This document shows positions 49,164 through 58,995 of a DNA stretch of 64,000 nucleotides, in pieces. Numbering within the stretch: position 1 is the stretch's first letter; the number at the start of each line of letters is the position of its first letter. The notes beneath the pieces were generated by a model that saw nothing but the letters and a program-made list of their open reading frames with translations, did no database searches and had not been told where the DNA came from. A program made the translations under genes and the position numbers. The stretch spans positions 2,542,001 through 2,606,000 of the forward strand of contig NZ_JBGEDP010000001.1 in assembly GCF_041206865.1 (NCBI RefSeq). Reading direction: 5' to 3'. This stretch comes from Mycobacterium sp. HUMS_12744610 (lineage in GTDB: Bacteria; Actinomycetota; Actinomycetes; Mycobacteriales; Mycobacteriaceae).

Positions 49164-50930
49164 GTCGGCGGCGCCCGCTTGCTTGCAGGCCAGCCGGGCG
49201 GAGCGCGCCGAGGCCGCCCACGCCGCCCAGGCGCCGGCCGACCGCAGCGGGGACGCCCAGCCGTCGGCCTCGGGGTCGCCGACCCGCACGATGCGCGCCC
49301 CGGCGCCGGCCAGCCAGCGCGCGATCAGGGCGGTCTCCTCGACGAGCGCGCCGCCCAGCGGGGCCGGGGCCGGCAGGATCGTTTGGGCGGCAGCGCAAAT
49401 GGCGTCGACCACGGGCATCGGCGGCACCCCGCGCCGGGCGCTGCCGGCGGCGGCGAGCTGGCCGTGGCGGATGACCACGAGGTGATATCCGCCCTCGCCG
49501 TCGGGCGCCGCCGCGATCAGCTCCGGCAGCGCGGCCAGGGCACGCAGCCGCTGGCCGCGCCACAGGGTTTCGACGGCGGTGGCGGTGCGGTCGCGCAGGC
49601 GCGCCGCGCTCTCGTAGTGGCGGCGCCCGGCCAGCGTGGTGACCTGGTCGACCGCCGCGGCCAGGGCGGCGTTGTCCTGGCCGTCGATCAGGGCCGTCAC
49701 GCGCGCCACCGCCGCCGCGTACCGGGCGGCCGTGACGTCGCGCGCGGCCGGGCACGGCGACACCTCGGCCTCGGGGCACGCGGGCCCGTGCAACGCGGAG
49801 CGCCCCAGCCGGGTGGTGCAAGTTCGCAGGCCCGTGAAGCGGGCGAGCAGGTCACCGGTGTCGGCGGCGTCGGATCGGGAGCGAAACGGCCCGACGGCGC
49901 GGTCGTGTCGGGGGGCGCGAACCACCGCCAGCCGGGGGAACGCCTCGTCGGTCAGGGCCAGCCACCACCAGCGCTGCGGGAACCTCGACCGGCGGTTGTA
50001 CGGCGGCGCGTGGGCGGCCAGCATGCGCAGTTCCCGCACGCCGGCCTCGAGCGCGTGCGCGCACTCGACGTGCTCGACCGTGGTGGCCAGGGAGACCATC
50101 TCCTTCATCCGGCCGCGGGGGTCGGCGCCGGTGAAGTACTGGCGCACCCGGCGGCGCAGGTCGACCGCGGTGCCGACATAGAGCACCTCGGCCGCCGGCC
50201 CGCGGAACAGGTAGACCCCAGGCCGGCGCGGCAGGTGATCCGCGAGGACCCGCTTGCTGCGCTGCGCGGGCGTCACGTCGGGCAGATAGGAGCGCAGGTC
50301 GGCGTAGGTGTGCACGCCCTGGTTGCCCACCCGCTCGATCAGCGCGTGCAGCACCTCGACGGTGGCGCGGGCGTCGTCGAGGGCGCGGTGGGTGGGCTGG
50401 GCCGCGACGGCGAACAGCTGCGCCAGGGCGCCCAACCGCACGCTGGGCGCCTCCTCGCGACCGAGCACCCGGCGGGCCAGCCGAACGGTGCACAGCACCT
50501 GCGGCCGGGGCCAGGCGATGTGGCAGCGCTCGGCCGCCGCGCGCAGGAACCCGATGTCGAACCCAGCGTTGTGGGCGACGAGCACCGCGCTCCCGGCAAA
50601 CTCGAGGAACATCGGCAGGACGGCATCGATGGTCGGGGCGTCGCCCACCATCGCCGTGGTGATGCCGGTGAGCTGGACGATCTGCGGCGGGATGCTGCGC
50701 TGCGGGTCGACCAGCGTGGCGAACTCGCCGAGCACAACGCCGCCGCGGACCTTGACCGCCCCGATCTCGGTGATCGCGTCGGGCGGCGCCGTGTCCGTGC
50801 CGCGGCTGCGACCTCCGGTGGTTTCGAGGTCCACCACGACGAAAGTCGTTTCGCGCAAAGGCATTTCGTCGGCCGTGCACGGCGTCCCCACGTCGGCGAA
50901 ACTCAGTTGAGCCGCGCCACCTGCACCCAT
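49038..50930 (-). CDS. DnaQ-type exonuclease fused to UvrC-like GIY-YIG nuclease (Rv2191-like)
   Basis: The 630-aa product has an N-terminal DEDD 3'-5' exonuclease ([33 protein letters not shown] and [15 protein letters not shown], supplying the acidic residues). It is followed by a GIY-YIG domain ([31 protein letters not shown]). A UvrC-like region then has a cysteine cluster and a UVR-like helix pair ([19 protein letters not shown]). This fusion is seen in actinobacteria and probably acts in DNA repair, nicking and trimming. The last 42 codons lie antisense to trpD and may not be conserved. An ATG 15 codons into the open frame was taken as the start. Confidence 0.88.
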   Translation of the reverse strand: MGAGGAAQLSFADVGTPCTADEMPLRETTFVVVDLETTGGRSRGTDTAPPDAITEIGAVKVRGGVVLGEFATLVDPQRSIPPQIVQLTGITTAMVGDAPTIDAVLPMFLEFAGSAVLVAHNAGFDIGFLRAAAERCHIAWPRPQVLCTVRLARRVLGREEAPSVRLGALAQLFAVAAQPTHRALDDARATVEVLHALIERVGNQGVHTYADLRSYLPDVTPAQRSKRVLADHLPRRPGVYLFRGPAAEVLYVGTAVDLRRRVRQYFTGADPRGRMKEMVSLATTVEHVECAHALEAGVRELRMLAAHAPPYNRRSRFPQRWWWLALTDEAFPRLAVVRAPRHDRAVGPFRSRSDAADTGDLLARFTGLRTCTTRLGRSALHGPACPEAEVSPCPAARDVTAARYAAAVARVTALIDGQDNAALAAAVDQVTTLAGRRHYESAARLRDRTATAVETLWRGQRLRALAALPELIAAAPDGEGGYHLVVIRHGQLAAAGSARRGVPPMPVVDAICAAAQTILPAPAPLGGALVEETALIARWLAGAGARIVRVGDPEADGWASPLRSAGAWAAWAASARSARLACKQAGAADSEFATEPHPSREQLFGRARVDGGGGPPQPVLPRRQPFGAAG

Positions 50931-51085
50931 GGCTTGCCACGTTAGGCAGGACCACCGACACCGGCGGCTCGCCACGCCGCGGGCCGGTCGGGGGCGGCGG
51001 CGGGGCGATGTCGGTGCCCGCGGTTAGCGTGCGGGCTAGCCCGGACACGGGGATCGTCGACAACCAGACCGAGAGGATCGACCCG

Positions 51086-51340
51086 ATGACACGAATCAGC
51101 GGACCCGACAGCCCAGGCGGGGCGGGGACCGAAACGTCCGAACCGGTGGTGATCGACTGCGACGACTGCGCGGTCCGCGGGCCCGGTTGCCGCGATTGCG
51201 TGGTGAGCGTGCTGCTCGGGGTGCCCGAGACCCTGCTGCAGGACGAGCGCGCCGCCCTGGAGGTTCTCGCCGACGCGGGGCTGGCGCCACGGCTGCGCCT
51301 GGTGCCGATCCGACGCGCCCGCGGGGCCGGTGTGGCTTAA
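51086..51340 (+). CDS. Small protein with two CxxC-type pairs
   Basis: The 84-aa product has VVIDCDDCAVRGPGCRDCVVSVLLG near its centre, giving two CxxC pairs that could bind a metal or form disulfides. A helical segment follows (LLQDERAALEVLADAGLAPRLRLVP). It is a mycobacterial conserved hypothetical, without signal peptide or membrane helix. A GAGAGG ribosome-like site supports the ATG; the frame itself is open from 51008. Its role is unknown. Confidence 0.65.
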   Translation: MTRISGPDSPGGAGTETSEPVVIDCDDCAVRGPGCRDCVVSVLLGVPETLLQDERAALEVLADAGLAPRLRLVPIRRARGAGVA

Positions 51341-51527
51341 CCGCCCTGCGCCGCATACACTTCGGGGCGCGGCCAACCCGCCGTCACTCACAGAGAAATG
51401 ACAGAAATCTTTCTAATTTCTTAATTGATGACTTTGGACAAACGCCTTTATCGTTTCGTAACCTGTTTGAGACCTAAACCAGCTCGGCGGCCGTCGGTCG
51501 CCGAAGGCCGTTCGAGGATGCACAATC
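51341..51527 (+). promoter_or_regulatory. AT-rich leader upstream of ripC
   Basis: A stretch around 51395-51475 is unusually AT-rich for this genome (ATGACAGAAATCTTTC, then TTTCTTAATTGATGAC and TTTCGTAACCTG). It includes GTAAC and TTGGAC-like elements and lies directly before ripC. This is the expected promoter and long 5' leader of a cell-wall hydrolase gene. I see no defined riboswitch fold and no ORF. Confidence 0.45.
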
Positions 51528-52679
51528 TTGAGCTTTGACGTCGGGTACCCGATTGCGCGGGGTCTAACACGTTGTCTGGTGGGTACGTTAGCGGGCTTCA
51601 TCGTGTTTTCCGGCGTTTTCGCAGCAAATGTGGCCGCCGACCCTGCCCAGGACGCGCTGGCCAAACTCACCGAGCTGTCGCGGCGGGCCGAGCAGACCAC
51701 CGAGGCGATGCACAGTGCCCAGCTCGACCTGAACGACAAGCTGGCGGCCCAGCGCGAGGCGGAGCGCAAGCACGCGGACGACCAGGCCGCCGCCGACGCG
51801 GCGAAGGCCCGCCTGGCCGGATTCCAGCACGCGGTCGACAAGCTGGCTGCCGCGACGTACATGGGTGGCCGCGTCGACGGCATGGAAGCCATGCTGACCG
51901 CGGGATCGCCGCAGGGACTGATCGACAAGCTGGGCATGCAGCGGATCATGGCTACCCAGATGACCAACCAGATGGCCAGTTACCGCTTCGCCGGCCAGCA
52001 GGCCGCCAACGCGGAGCGGGAGTCGGCCAAGTCCGAGGCCCAGGCGAAGAGCGCGGCCGAACAGGCCGCCGCGGTCCGGGCCGGCCTGCAGTCCAAGCAG
52101 AGTCAGCTGCAGGTGCAGATCGCCGTCGTCAAGTCGCAGTACCTCGCCCTGACGGCCGATCAGCGCACCGCGCTGGCAAACCCCGGGCCGGTCCCGGAAG
52201 GCGCGCCCGCGCCGGGCGCCCCCGCGCCGGACGCGGCGCCGCCGGGCACCCCCCCTGGTGACGGCCAGAGGCCCGGTGGGCCTCCGGCGCCCTTTGGCTG
52301 GGCTGCCCCGGCTCCCGGCGGTGGCGGTGGCGGTGACCGTGCCAACGTGGTGCAGGCGGCGCTGACGCAGGTCGGTTCGCCGTATGTGTGGGGCGGCGCC
52401 GGCCCCGGCGGGTTCGACTGTTCCGGGCTGGTGATGTGGGCCTTCCAGCAGGCCGGCATCTCGCTGCCGCACTCCAGCCAGGCGCAGGCCCAGGGCGGTC
52501 AGCCGGTGGCGGTGTCGGACCTGCAACCCGGCGACGTCATCACCTTTTATAACGACGCGTCACACAGCGGCATCTACGTCGGCGACGGCATGGTGATCCA
52601 TTCCTCCACCTACGGCCAGCCTGTGCGCGTGGTGCCGATGAATGCCGCGGGCCCGATCCACGACGCCCGCCGCTACTAG
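51528..52679 (+). CDS. ripC: NlpC/P60 peptidoglycan endopeptidase RipC
   Basis: The 383-aa exported hydrolase cuts the D-glutamyl-mDAP bond in peptidoglycan stems. It has a signal peptide (LVGTLAGFIVFSGVFAANVAA) and a long coiled coil (residues about 40-220, with LTELSRRAEQTTEAMHSAQLDLNDKLAAQ-type heptads) that in homologues is regulated by FtsEX. A Pro/Gly-rich linker and an NlpC/P60 domain follow, with catalytic Cys near 298 in GGFDCSGLVMWAFQ, His in DASHSGIYVGDG and a third residue in VIHSSTYG. The start is a TTG, with GAGGA upstream. The coiled coil and catalytic text closely match M. tuberculosis Rv2190c. Confidence 0.94.
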   Translation: MSFDVGYPIARGLTRCLVGTLAGFIVFSGVFAANVAADPAQDALAKLTELSRRAEQTTEAMHSAQLDLNDKLAAQREAERKHADDQAAADAAKARLAGFQHAVDKLAAATYMGGRVDGMEAMLTAGSPQGLIDKLGMQRIMATQMTNQMASYRFAGQQAANAERESAKSEAQAKSAAEQAAAVRAGLQSKQSQLQVQIAVVKSQYLALTADQRTALANPGPVPEGAPAPGAPAPDAAPPGTPPGDGQRPGGPPAPFGWAAPAPGGGGGGDRANVVQAALTQVGSPYVWGGAGPGGFDCSGLVMWAFQQAGISLPHSSQAQAQGGQPVAVSDLQPGDVITFYNDASHSGIYVGDGMVIHSSTYGQPVRVVPMNAAGPIHDARRY

Positions 52680-53541
52680 GCGCCCCGCGGCGCACCCCGA
52701 TGCCCCGCGGCGTCGGCGCCTTTCGACACTGCTGGCGTGGGTATTCGTCGCCGAGGCGGTCGTGGCCTCAGCCCTGCCGCTTCGTCCGCATCCCGACACG
52801 CCGGTGCGCCCCACCGACCACCCGGTGGCCGCAGCGGCGGCTGTGGTCGTCGGTGACCGAACCGTCCGGCTGCTCGGCCCCGACAAGCGCCTGCTGTCGC
52901 GGGTCGCGTCGGACGTCGGCGCCGCGGTGCGGCGGGTGGAGGCGTTCTGGGGCGCGGAGTGGCCGCCCGACGTCGAGGTGGTGGCCGCCGGCTCCGACGC
53001 ACAGTTCCGCGCCGCCGCCGGCGGGGGACCGGCGGCGCAGTGGGCCGACATCGCCGCGGTGACGGTCGCGGACCGCGTCGACGCGGCCCGCCGGGTGGCG
53101 CTCGGCGAGCGGATCGTGTTCGCCCCGGGCGCTGCCGGTATGAGCGAACCCGCACTGCGGATCGTGTTGGCGCACGAGCTCTTTCATTACGCCGCCCGTC
53201 CCGACACCGCCCTGGACGCGCCGCGGTGGCTGACCGAGGGCGTCGCCGACTTCGTTGCCCGGCCGATCACCCCGGTGCCCGCCGGCGCCGCGGCCGGGAC
53301 GGCGGCGCTGCCCTCGGACGCCGACTTGGACGCGCCGGGGCCGCAGCGCTCGTCGGCCTACGACCGTGCGTGGTGGTTCGCCCGGTTCGTCGCCGACAGC
53401 TACGGGACGGCGACGCTGCGCGCGTTCTACGTGGCCGCCTGCGGCGTGGGACACACCGACCTGCCGACCGCCGTCCGCGACGTTCTGGGCACCGAGCCGG
53501 CGCAGCTACTCGGCCGCTGGCGGCGGTGGCTGGCGCAGTAG
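52642..53541 (+). CDS. Membrane-anchored metalloprotease-like protein (Rv2189c-like)
   Basis: The 299-aa product has an Arg/Pro-rich start and one hydrophobic segment at about residues 28-46 (LSTLLAWVFVAEAVVASAL), probably a signal anchor. A domain follows with HELFHY (residues 178-183 in IVLAHELFHYAARPD), an HExxH zinc motif, and then PRWLTEGVADFVA, the downstream glutamate region of gluzincin peptidases. This suggests an extracytoplasmic peptidase next to the cell-wall hydrolase RipC. The ATG overlaps the ripC end by 38 bases; a later start is possible. Confidence 0.75.
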   Translation: MPRARSTTPAATRRPAAHPDAPRRRRLSTLLAWVFVAEAVVASALPLRPHPDTPVRPTDHPVAAAAAVVVGDRTVRLLGPDKRLLSRVASDVGAAVRRVEAFWGAEWPPDVEVVAAGSDAQFRAAAGGGPAAQWADIAAVTVADRVDAARRVALGERIVFAPGAAGMSEPALRIVLAHELFHYAARPDTALDAPRWLTEGVADFVARPITPVPAGAAAGTAALPSDADLDAPGPQRSSAYDRAWWFARFVADSYGTATLRAFYVAACGVGHTDLPTAVRDVLGTEPAQLLGRWRRWLAQ

Positions 53542-53581
53542 CGCGCAGGCCTGGGCGACCGGCACGCTAGCCTGTCGCACT

Positions 53582-54724
53582 GTGAGCCGGGTCCTGCTGG
53601 TGACCAACGACTTTCCGCCGCGGCCGGGCGGTATCCAGTCGTATCTGGTCGAGTTCGTCGGCCGGCTGGCCGGCGCCGGGTCGCACTCCGTGACCGTATA
53701 CGCGCCGCAATGGAAAGGCGCCGACGCCTTCGACGAGGCGGCCGCGGCCACCGGCTACCGCGTGGTGCGCCATCCCGGCACGTTGATGCTGCCGGGGCCG
53801 GCGGTCGATGCCCGGATGCGCCGGCTGATCGGCGACCACGGCATCGACACCGTCTGGTTCGGGGCCGCCGCCCCGCTGGCCCTGCTGGCGTCGCGGGCCC
53901 GCGGCGCCGGGGCGACCCGCGTGCTGGCCAGCACCCACGGCCACGAGGTGGGCTGGTCGATGCTCCCGGTGGCCCGGTCGGTGCTGCGCCGCATCGGCGA
54001 CGACACCGACGTCGTGACGTTTGTCAGCCGCTACACCCGCTCCCGGTTCGCCCCGGCCTTCGGGCCGAACGCCTCGCTGGAGTACCTGCCGCCCGGGGTG
54101 GACACCGACCGGTTCCGGCCCGACGCGGCCGCCCGCGCCGAGCTGCGCGACCGCTACCGGCTCGGTGAGCGGCCGACCGTGGTGTGCCTGTCGCGGCTGG
54201 TGCCCCGCAAGGGCCAGGACACGCTGATCAAGGCGCTGCCTTCGGTCCGTCGGCGCGTCGACGGCGCGGCGCTGGTGATCGTCGGCGGCGGCCCGCACTC
54301 CGACGCGCTGCGCAGGCTGGCCCGCGACTGCGGGGTCGCCGAGCACGTGACGTTCACCGGCGGCGTGCCGGCGGCCGAGCTGGCCGCGCACCACGCCCTG
54401 GCCGACGTCTTCGCGATGCCGTGCCGCACGCGCGGCGCCGGCATGGACGTCGAGGGGCTGGGCATCGTATTCCTCGAGGCGTCGGCGACCGGCGTGCCGG
54501 TCATCGCCGGTCGGTCCGGCGGAGCCCCGGAAGCCGTGCAGCACAACAAGACCGGCTTCGTGGTCGACGGCCGCTCGGTGGACGAGGTCGCCGCGGCCGT
54601 CGCCAGGTTGCTGGCCGACCGCGATCGCGCCGCGGCCATGGGCGCGGCCGGCCGCGAGTGGGTGATGGCGCAGTGGCGCTGGGACACGCTGGCCGCGCGG
54701 CTGGCCGGCCTGCTCCGCGGCTAA
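53582..54724 (+). CDS. pimB: Mannosyltransferase PimB' (GT-B, GT4 type)
   Basis: The 380-aa enzyme adds the second mannose to phosphatidylinositol monomannoside in PIM, LM and LAM synthesis. It has the N-terminal VLLVTNDFPPRPGGIQSYL (glycine-rich acceptor loop) and ASTHGHEVGWSML. The C-terminal Rossmann half has VVCLSRLVPRKGQDTLIKAL, VFAMPCRTRGAGMDVEGLGIVFLEASATGVPVIAG (the GDP-mannose Glu motif) and SGGAPEAV. The start is a GTG. The stop TAA at 54722-54724 also forms the target duplication of the IS630-type element that begins at the next base. Confidence 0.95.
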   Translation: MSRVLLVTNDFPPRPGGIQSYLVEFVGRLAGAGSHSVTVYAPQWKGADAFDEAAAATGYRVVRHPGTLMLPGPAVDARMRRLIGDHGIDTVWFGAAAPLALLASRARGAGATRVLASTHGHEVGWSMLPVARSVLRRIGDDTDVVTFVSRYTRSRFAPAFGPNASLEYLPPGVDTDRFRPDAAARAELRDRYRLGERPTVVCLSRLVPRKGQDTLIKALPSVRRRVDGAALVIVGGGPHSDALRRLARDCGVAEHVTFTGGVPAAELAAHHALADVFAMPCRTRGAGMDVEGLGIVFLEASATGVPVIAGRSGGAPEAVQHNKTGFVVDGRSVDEVAAAVARLLADRDRAAAMGAAGREWVMAQWRWDTLAARLAGLLRG

Positions 54725-54737
54725 GTGGTCTTGCCCG

Positions 54738-55085
54738 TTAATTCGTCGGGGGTTGTTGCCATGCGGTGGGGTCGCCGAGGTAGAGGCCACAGGCGCAGTC
54801 GAGGGCTTCTTCGGGACTGCCCGAGGGAGTTCCGTTGGGCAGGAATGAGTCTTCATATTTGTCGCTGCTGGCCAGGTAGATGGCGAATCCCCAGATGCTG
54901 GCCGAGCCGTTGTAGCGCAGCCGCATCAAGGGCATGACGGCTTGGTCGGGCAGGGCGGCTTCGACGTAGGCGAATTGGCCGTGGAATCGGGTGGTGATCG
55001 CGCTCAGCTGCGGCCACCTGTTACTGGCATGTTCGCGCAGCTTCCAGCGCAGTGAATTCTTGGTTGATTCCGGTGGTTTCGGCAT
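54738..55085 (-). CDS. Passenger ORF of the IS630-type element
   Basis: The 115-aa product begins MPKPPESTKNSLRWKLREHA. It has RFHGQFAYVEAALPDQAVMPLMRLRYNGSASIWGFAIYLASSDKYEDSFLPNG and PEEALDCACGLYLGDPTAW. The Arg/Lys-rich start could bind DNA, and the remainder looks like a compact alpha/beta domain. I believe similar proteins are widespread in actinobacteria, but I cannot name a family. The stop codon lies inside the left inverted repeat, so the gene belongs to the element. It points away from the transposase. Confidence 0.65.
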   Translation of the reverse strand: MPKPPESTKNSLRWKLREHASNRWPQLSAITTRFHGQFAYVEAALPDQAVMPLMRLRYNGSASIWGFAIYLASSDKYEDSFLPNGTPSGSPEEALDCACGLYLGDPTAWQQPPTN

Positions 55086-55162
55086 GGCTTCGATGGTGCC
55101 CGATCAGCGTGGCGCGGGCCGGTCATCGGCGTGTCGTGACCAGCCCGTGATCCGCCAAAATG

Positions 55163-56484
55163 GGCGCTTCCGGGTTTTCTGTGGGTCTGGTCTGGGCGTG
55201 ATGGGCGCAGGGCGGCAGGATGTGCTGTGTGCGCGACACCGAGTTGTACCGCCATCTGCTGGGACTGGTAGCGCCGTGGGAGGTGCAACGGGTGGAGCTG
55301 TCGGCTCAGGAAGGTCGGGTGGACGTCTGGGTCGTGCATCCGGGCCGGACCCGGTTCGCCTGCCCGGACTGCGAGCGCGAGCTGTCGGTGTATGACCATG
55401 GCGAGGAACGGGCGTGGCGGCATCTGGACTCGTGTGCGTTTCTGACGTTCCTGCATGCCAGCCCGCCGCGGGTGGCCTGTCCCGAGCACGGGGTGCATCA
55501 GGTGCGGCTGCCGTGGGCCGAGCCGCATTCGCGGTTCACCATGTTGTTTGAGCGGCTGGCCATCGACGTGCTCGCCGCGTGCGACGTGGCGGCCGCGGCC
55601 GGGCTGCTGCGGGTCAGCTGGGACGAGGCGTGGCACCTGATGGACCGTGCGGTGGCCCGCGGCCTGGCCGCCAAACCGCTGGTGGCGCCGGCCCACGTCG
55701 GGGTCGATGAGAAGGCGGCCGGGAAGGGACAGGACTACATCACCGTGGTCAGTGACCTGGACGCGGGCACGGTGGACTACATCGCCGACGAACGCCGCCA
55801 GGCCAGCCTGGACGGCTACTTCGACCGGTTCACCCCCGAGCAGCTGGCCGGGATCGAGGCGGTGGCAATGGACATGTGGGAGCCGTTCGCCGCCTCGGTG
55901 CGCGCGCACCTGAGCGACGCCGAGAACAAGATCGTCTTCGACCGCTACCACCTGATGGGCTACCTGACCAAGGCCGTGGACACCGTGCGCAAGGCCGAGA
56001 ACCGGGCGCTGGCCGCGGCCGGCGATAAGAGCCTGGCCGGCAGCAAGTACCTGTGGCTGTATTCGGCGGAGAACCTGCCCGACCGTCACCAAGACCGCTT
56101 CGCCACGCTGCGCTCCGGTGACCTGAAAACCGCTCGGGCATGGGCGATCAAGGAGAGCCTGCGGCACTTCTGGTCCTACCAGCGTCGCGGCTGGGCAGCC
56201 AAACACTTTAAGCGCTGGTACTTCTGGGCCACCCACTGCCGTCTCAAGCCGATCATCGACGCGGCCAAGACGTTGAAGCGCCACGAGGCGGGGCTGTTGT
56301 CCTACTTCGCCCACCGCATCACCAACGCCGGTGCCGAGGGCCTGAACTCACGCATCCAGGCCATCCGGGTTTCGGCCCGCGGCTACCGCAACCGCGAGCA
56401 CTTCAAGACCGCGATCTACTTCCACCTCGGCGGGCTCCAGCTCTATCCGGCCATCCCATGACCCACGGAGTTCCCAGAAGAGCC
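55163..56484 (+). mobile_element. ISL3-family element, apparently intact
   Basis: The inverted ends start GGCGCTTCCGGG and GGCTCTTCTGGG, close to the GGCTCTTC tip typical of ISL3. The 8-bp target duplication CCAAAATG is at 55155-55162 and 56485-56492. It is 1322 bp with one gene. Confidence 0.9.
55220..56461 (+). CDS. ISL3-family transposase, intact
   Basis: The 413-aa protein has an N-terminal zinc finger (FACPDCERELSVYDHGEERAWRHLDSC and VACPEHG). VGVDEKAAGKGQDYITVVSDLD carries the first Asp and IEAVAMDMWEPFAASVRAHL the second; NKIVFDRYHLMGYLTKAVDTVRK follows. C-terminal text is SNAGAEGLNSRIQ-like (ITNAGAEGLNSRIQAIRVSARGYRN), with the catalytic Glu. All family blocks are present. Confidence 0.94.
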   Translation: MCCVRDTELYRHLLGLVAPWEVQRVELSAQEGRVDVWVVHPGRTRFACPDCERELSVYDHGEERAWRHLDSCAFLTFLHASPPRVACPEHGVHQVRLPWAEPHSRFTMLFERLAIDVLAACDVAAAAGLLRVSWDEAWHLMDRAVARGLAAKPLVAPAHVGVDEKAAGKGQDYITVVSDLDAGTVDYIADERRQASLDGYFDRFTPEQLAGIEAVAMDMWEPFAASVRAHLSDAENKIVFDRYHLMGYLTKAVDTVRKAENRALAAAGDKSLAGSKYLWLYSAENLPDRHQDRFATLRSGDLKTARAWAIKESLRHFWSYQRRGWAAKHFKRWYFWATHCRLKPIIDAAKTLKRHEAGLLSYFAHRITNAGAEGLNSRIQAIRVSARGYRNREHFKTAIYFHLGGLQLYPAIP

Positions 56485-58995
56485 CCAAAATGTGACGGTT
56501 GAGGCATGAGTGATGGATGTGACGACAGGGTCGGGGCCCGGGCATGGTGATGGTCAGCCCGCACCGGATCACGCTGAGCGCCCAAGACCGCGACACCCTC
56601 AACGGGTGGGTGCGCGCCGGGCCACACCACAAAAACTGGTGCTGCGCGCGATGATCGTGTTGCTGGCCGCCGACGGCGCGCCGAACGCGGCGATCGCCGA
56701 GGAACTGGGCATCTGCGTGGACACCGCGCGTAAGTGGCGGGCCCGGTTCGCCGGCAAGGGCATCGAGGGCCTGGCCGATGCGCCGCGTTCGGGGCGCCCA
56801 CCGATCTACACCCCGGCCGACCGGGCCAAGGTCACCGCTTGGGCGTGCGAGCTGCCCGCCGAACACGACCTGCCGCTGTCGCGATGGAGTGCTGTGGATC
56901 TAGGACGGCGCTGATGTAGTGACCTCCAGCAGGGCGGGGATTTCGCGGTATCGGGGTCTCGACGGCTGGGAGGGGCTTGCGCTGGCTGATATTAATGGGA
57001 TCGTAGGTGGCCTGGTGGCCTGGTGGCCTGGTGGTCCCGATCAGGCGATGGCCCAGCCCCCGGCCGCTGAATGCAGGCCCAGGCTGGCCAATCGGGCGAG
57101 GTTGATCGCGCCGGCTCGGGCGAGGATGTCGGTCAGGATGCGTTGTTGTCCGCGGCAGCGAGCCTTGCGACCACCCCAGGGGCGCCGGGTGAAGTGACTG
57201 ATCTTGCGTTCCACAACCGGCCGATACGTTCGGTAATCGGTCTGCCAGGCCGGGTCGCGTTGGCGGGCCTTGGCCAGCTGTAGGGCGGCCTCATGGGCAT
57301 GGATGGTGATCACCCGTCCACGGCGGGCTTTGGTGCATTGCGCCCGCAGCGGACACGACCCACACAATGCCCCGAAGCGAGCGACCTGCTGACGCCGCCC
57401 GGTGCTGATGGCCACAGTGTGCTCGGCCGGGCAGGTGACGGTGCCCGCAGTCAGGTCGATACCGAACTGGTCTTTGGAATAGCCGTTGGCGTTGCGCACC
57501 GGGGGCACTTTGGCGCGCATGTCATGGCCACGTTGGGTCTGCTCATCGAGGGTGGCCCCATCAGCGTAAGCCGAATCGCCATACACCTCAAAGACATTGG
57601 GCTCCGACTCGTTTCGCACATGCTCACCGTGATCGGTGATCGTTTCATCGGCATCGGCATCGGCATCGGCATCGGTGGCGGCATCGGTGGCGGCGGAATC
57701 GGGTGCAGCACTCGTGGTGTCGGTGACCGGGTTGCCCAGCAGCTCGTCGATGACCTCACGGTCGGCGGCGTTGGCCGCGGTGACGGCCACCGCGGTGATC
57801 AGCTCGTCATCGGGATCGATACCCAAATGGGACTTGTGGGCGTGTCATTCCATCTGTGTAAGTCCGGGGTGGTCCATCATCGGACCGCCGTTGGGCGGAC
57901 AGAAGGAGTGTTTTGTGACCAAGACCATGCAGATGCCGGCTGAGGAGACGACCGCGGCGCGGCGGCTGGCCGAGATGTTCACCGAAGAGACGCTGGACTC
58001 GTTGATTAAGGATGCGGTGAAGACCGGGACCCCGATCGACGGCGCGGACGGTTTGCTGAACCAGCTGACTAAGGCCGTGCTGGAGCGGGCGCTGAATGCG
58101 GAGCTAACCCACCATCTGGGTTATGAGGCCGGCGATCCGGCCGGACGCGGATCGGGAAATTCGCGCAACGGCACCACGCCGAAAACGGTGACCACCGTCA
58201 ACGGCCCGGTGCAGATCGATGCGCCGCGTGATCGCAACGGCTCGTTTGAGCCGGCGATTGTGCCGAAGAAGACCCGCCGGCTCAACAACATCAATTCGGT
58301 GGTGTTGTCGCTGTATTCACGGGGAATGACCACCCGCGATATCGAAGCCCACCTGCAGGAGGTCTATGGGGCGTCGGTGTCGCGGGAGTTGATCTCCAAT
58401 ATCACCGAGGTGGTGGTCGATGAGATCAAGGCCTGGCAGGCCCGCCCGCTCGATGAGGTCTACCCGATCCTCTACATCGATGGGCTGCGGCTGCGGATCG
58501 GCGACAACGGGGTCATCACCACCAAGGTCGCCTATTTGGCCATTGGCGTGGATCTGGAGGGCCGCAAACACGCCTTGGGCTGCTGGATCCAGGACTCCGA
58601 GGGGGCGAAGTTCTGGCAGAAGGTCGTCATCGACCTGCGCAACCGCGGGGTGCGCGACATCCTCATCGCCTGCTGCGACGGGCTGACCGGTCTGCCTGAT
58701 GCGATCCGCTCGATCTATCCCGATACCGTGGTGCAGACCTGCGTCGTGCACGTCATTAGGAATGCGATGCGCTTCGTGTCTTATAAGGACCGCAAGAAGG
58801 TCGCCACCGCGATGCGGGCGATCTACAGTGCGCCGACCGTCGATGGAGCCGAACTCGCACTCAAGGAGTTCGACCAGCAATTCGGCGCCCAATATCCGGG
58901 TGCAATTGACGTGTGGCACAACGCCTGGGGGGAATTCGTTCCGTTCCTGGACTATCCGGTGGAGTTGCGCAAGATCGTCTACACCACCAATGCGA

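Noticed and set aside
51341..51527. Possible c-di-AMP (ydaO-type) riboswitch upstream of ripC
   Set aside because: Some mycobacterial cell-wall genes have one, but I could not find its conserved paired segments. The region looks like an AT-rich promoter and leader.
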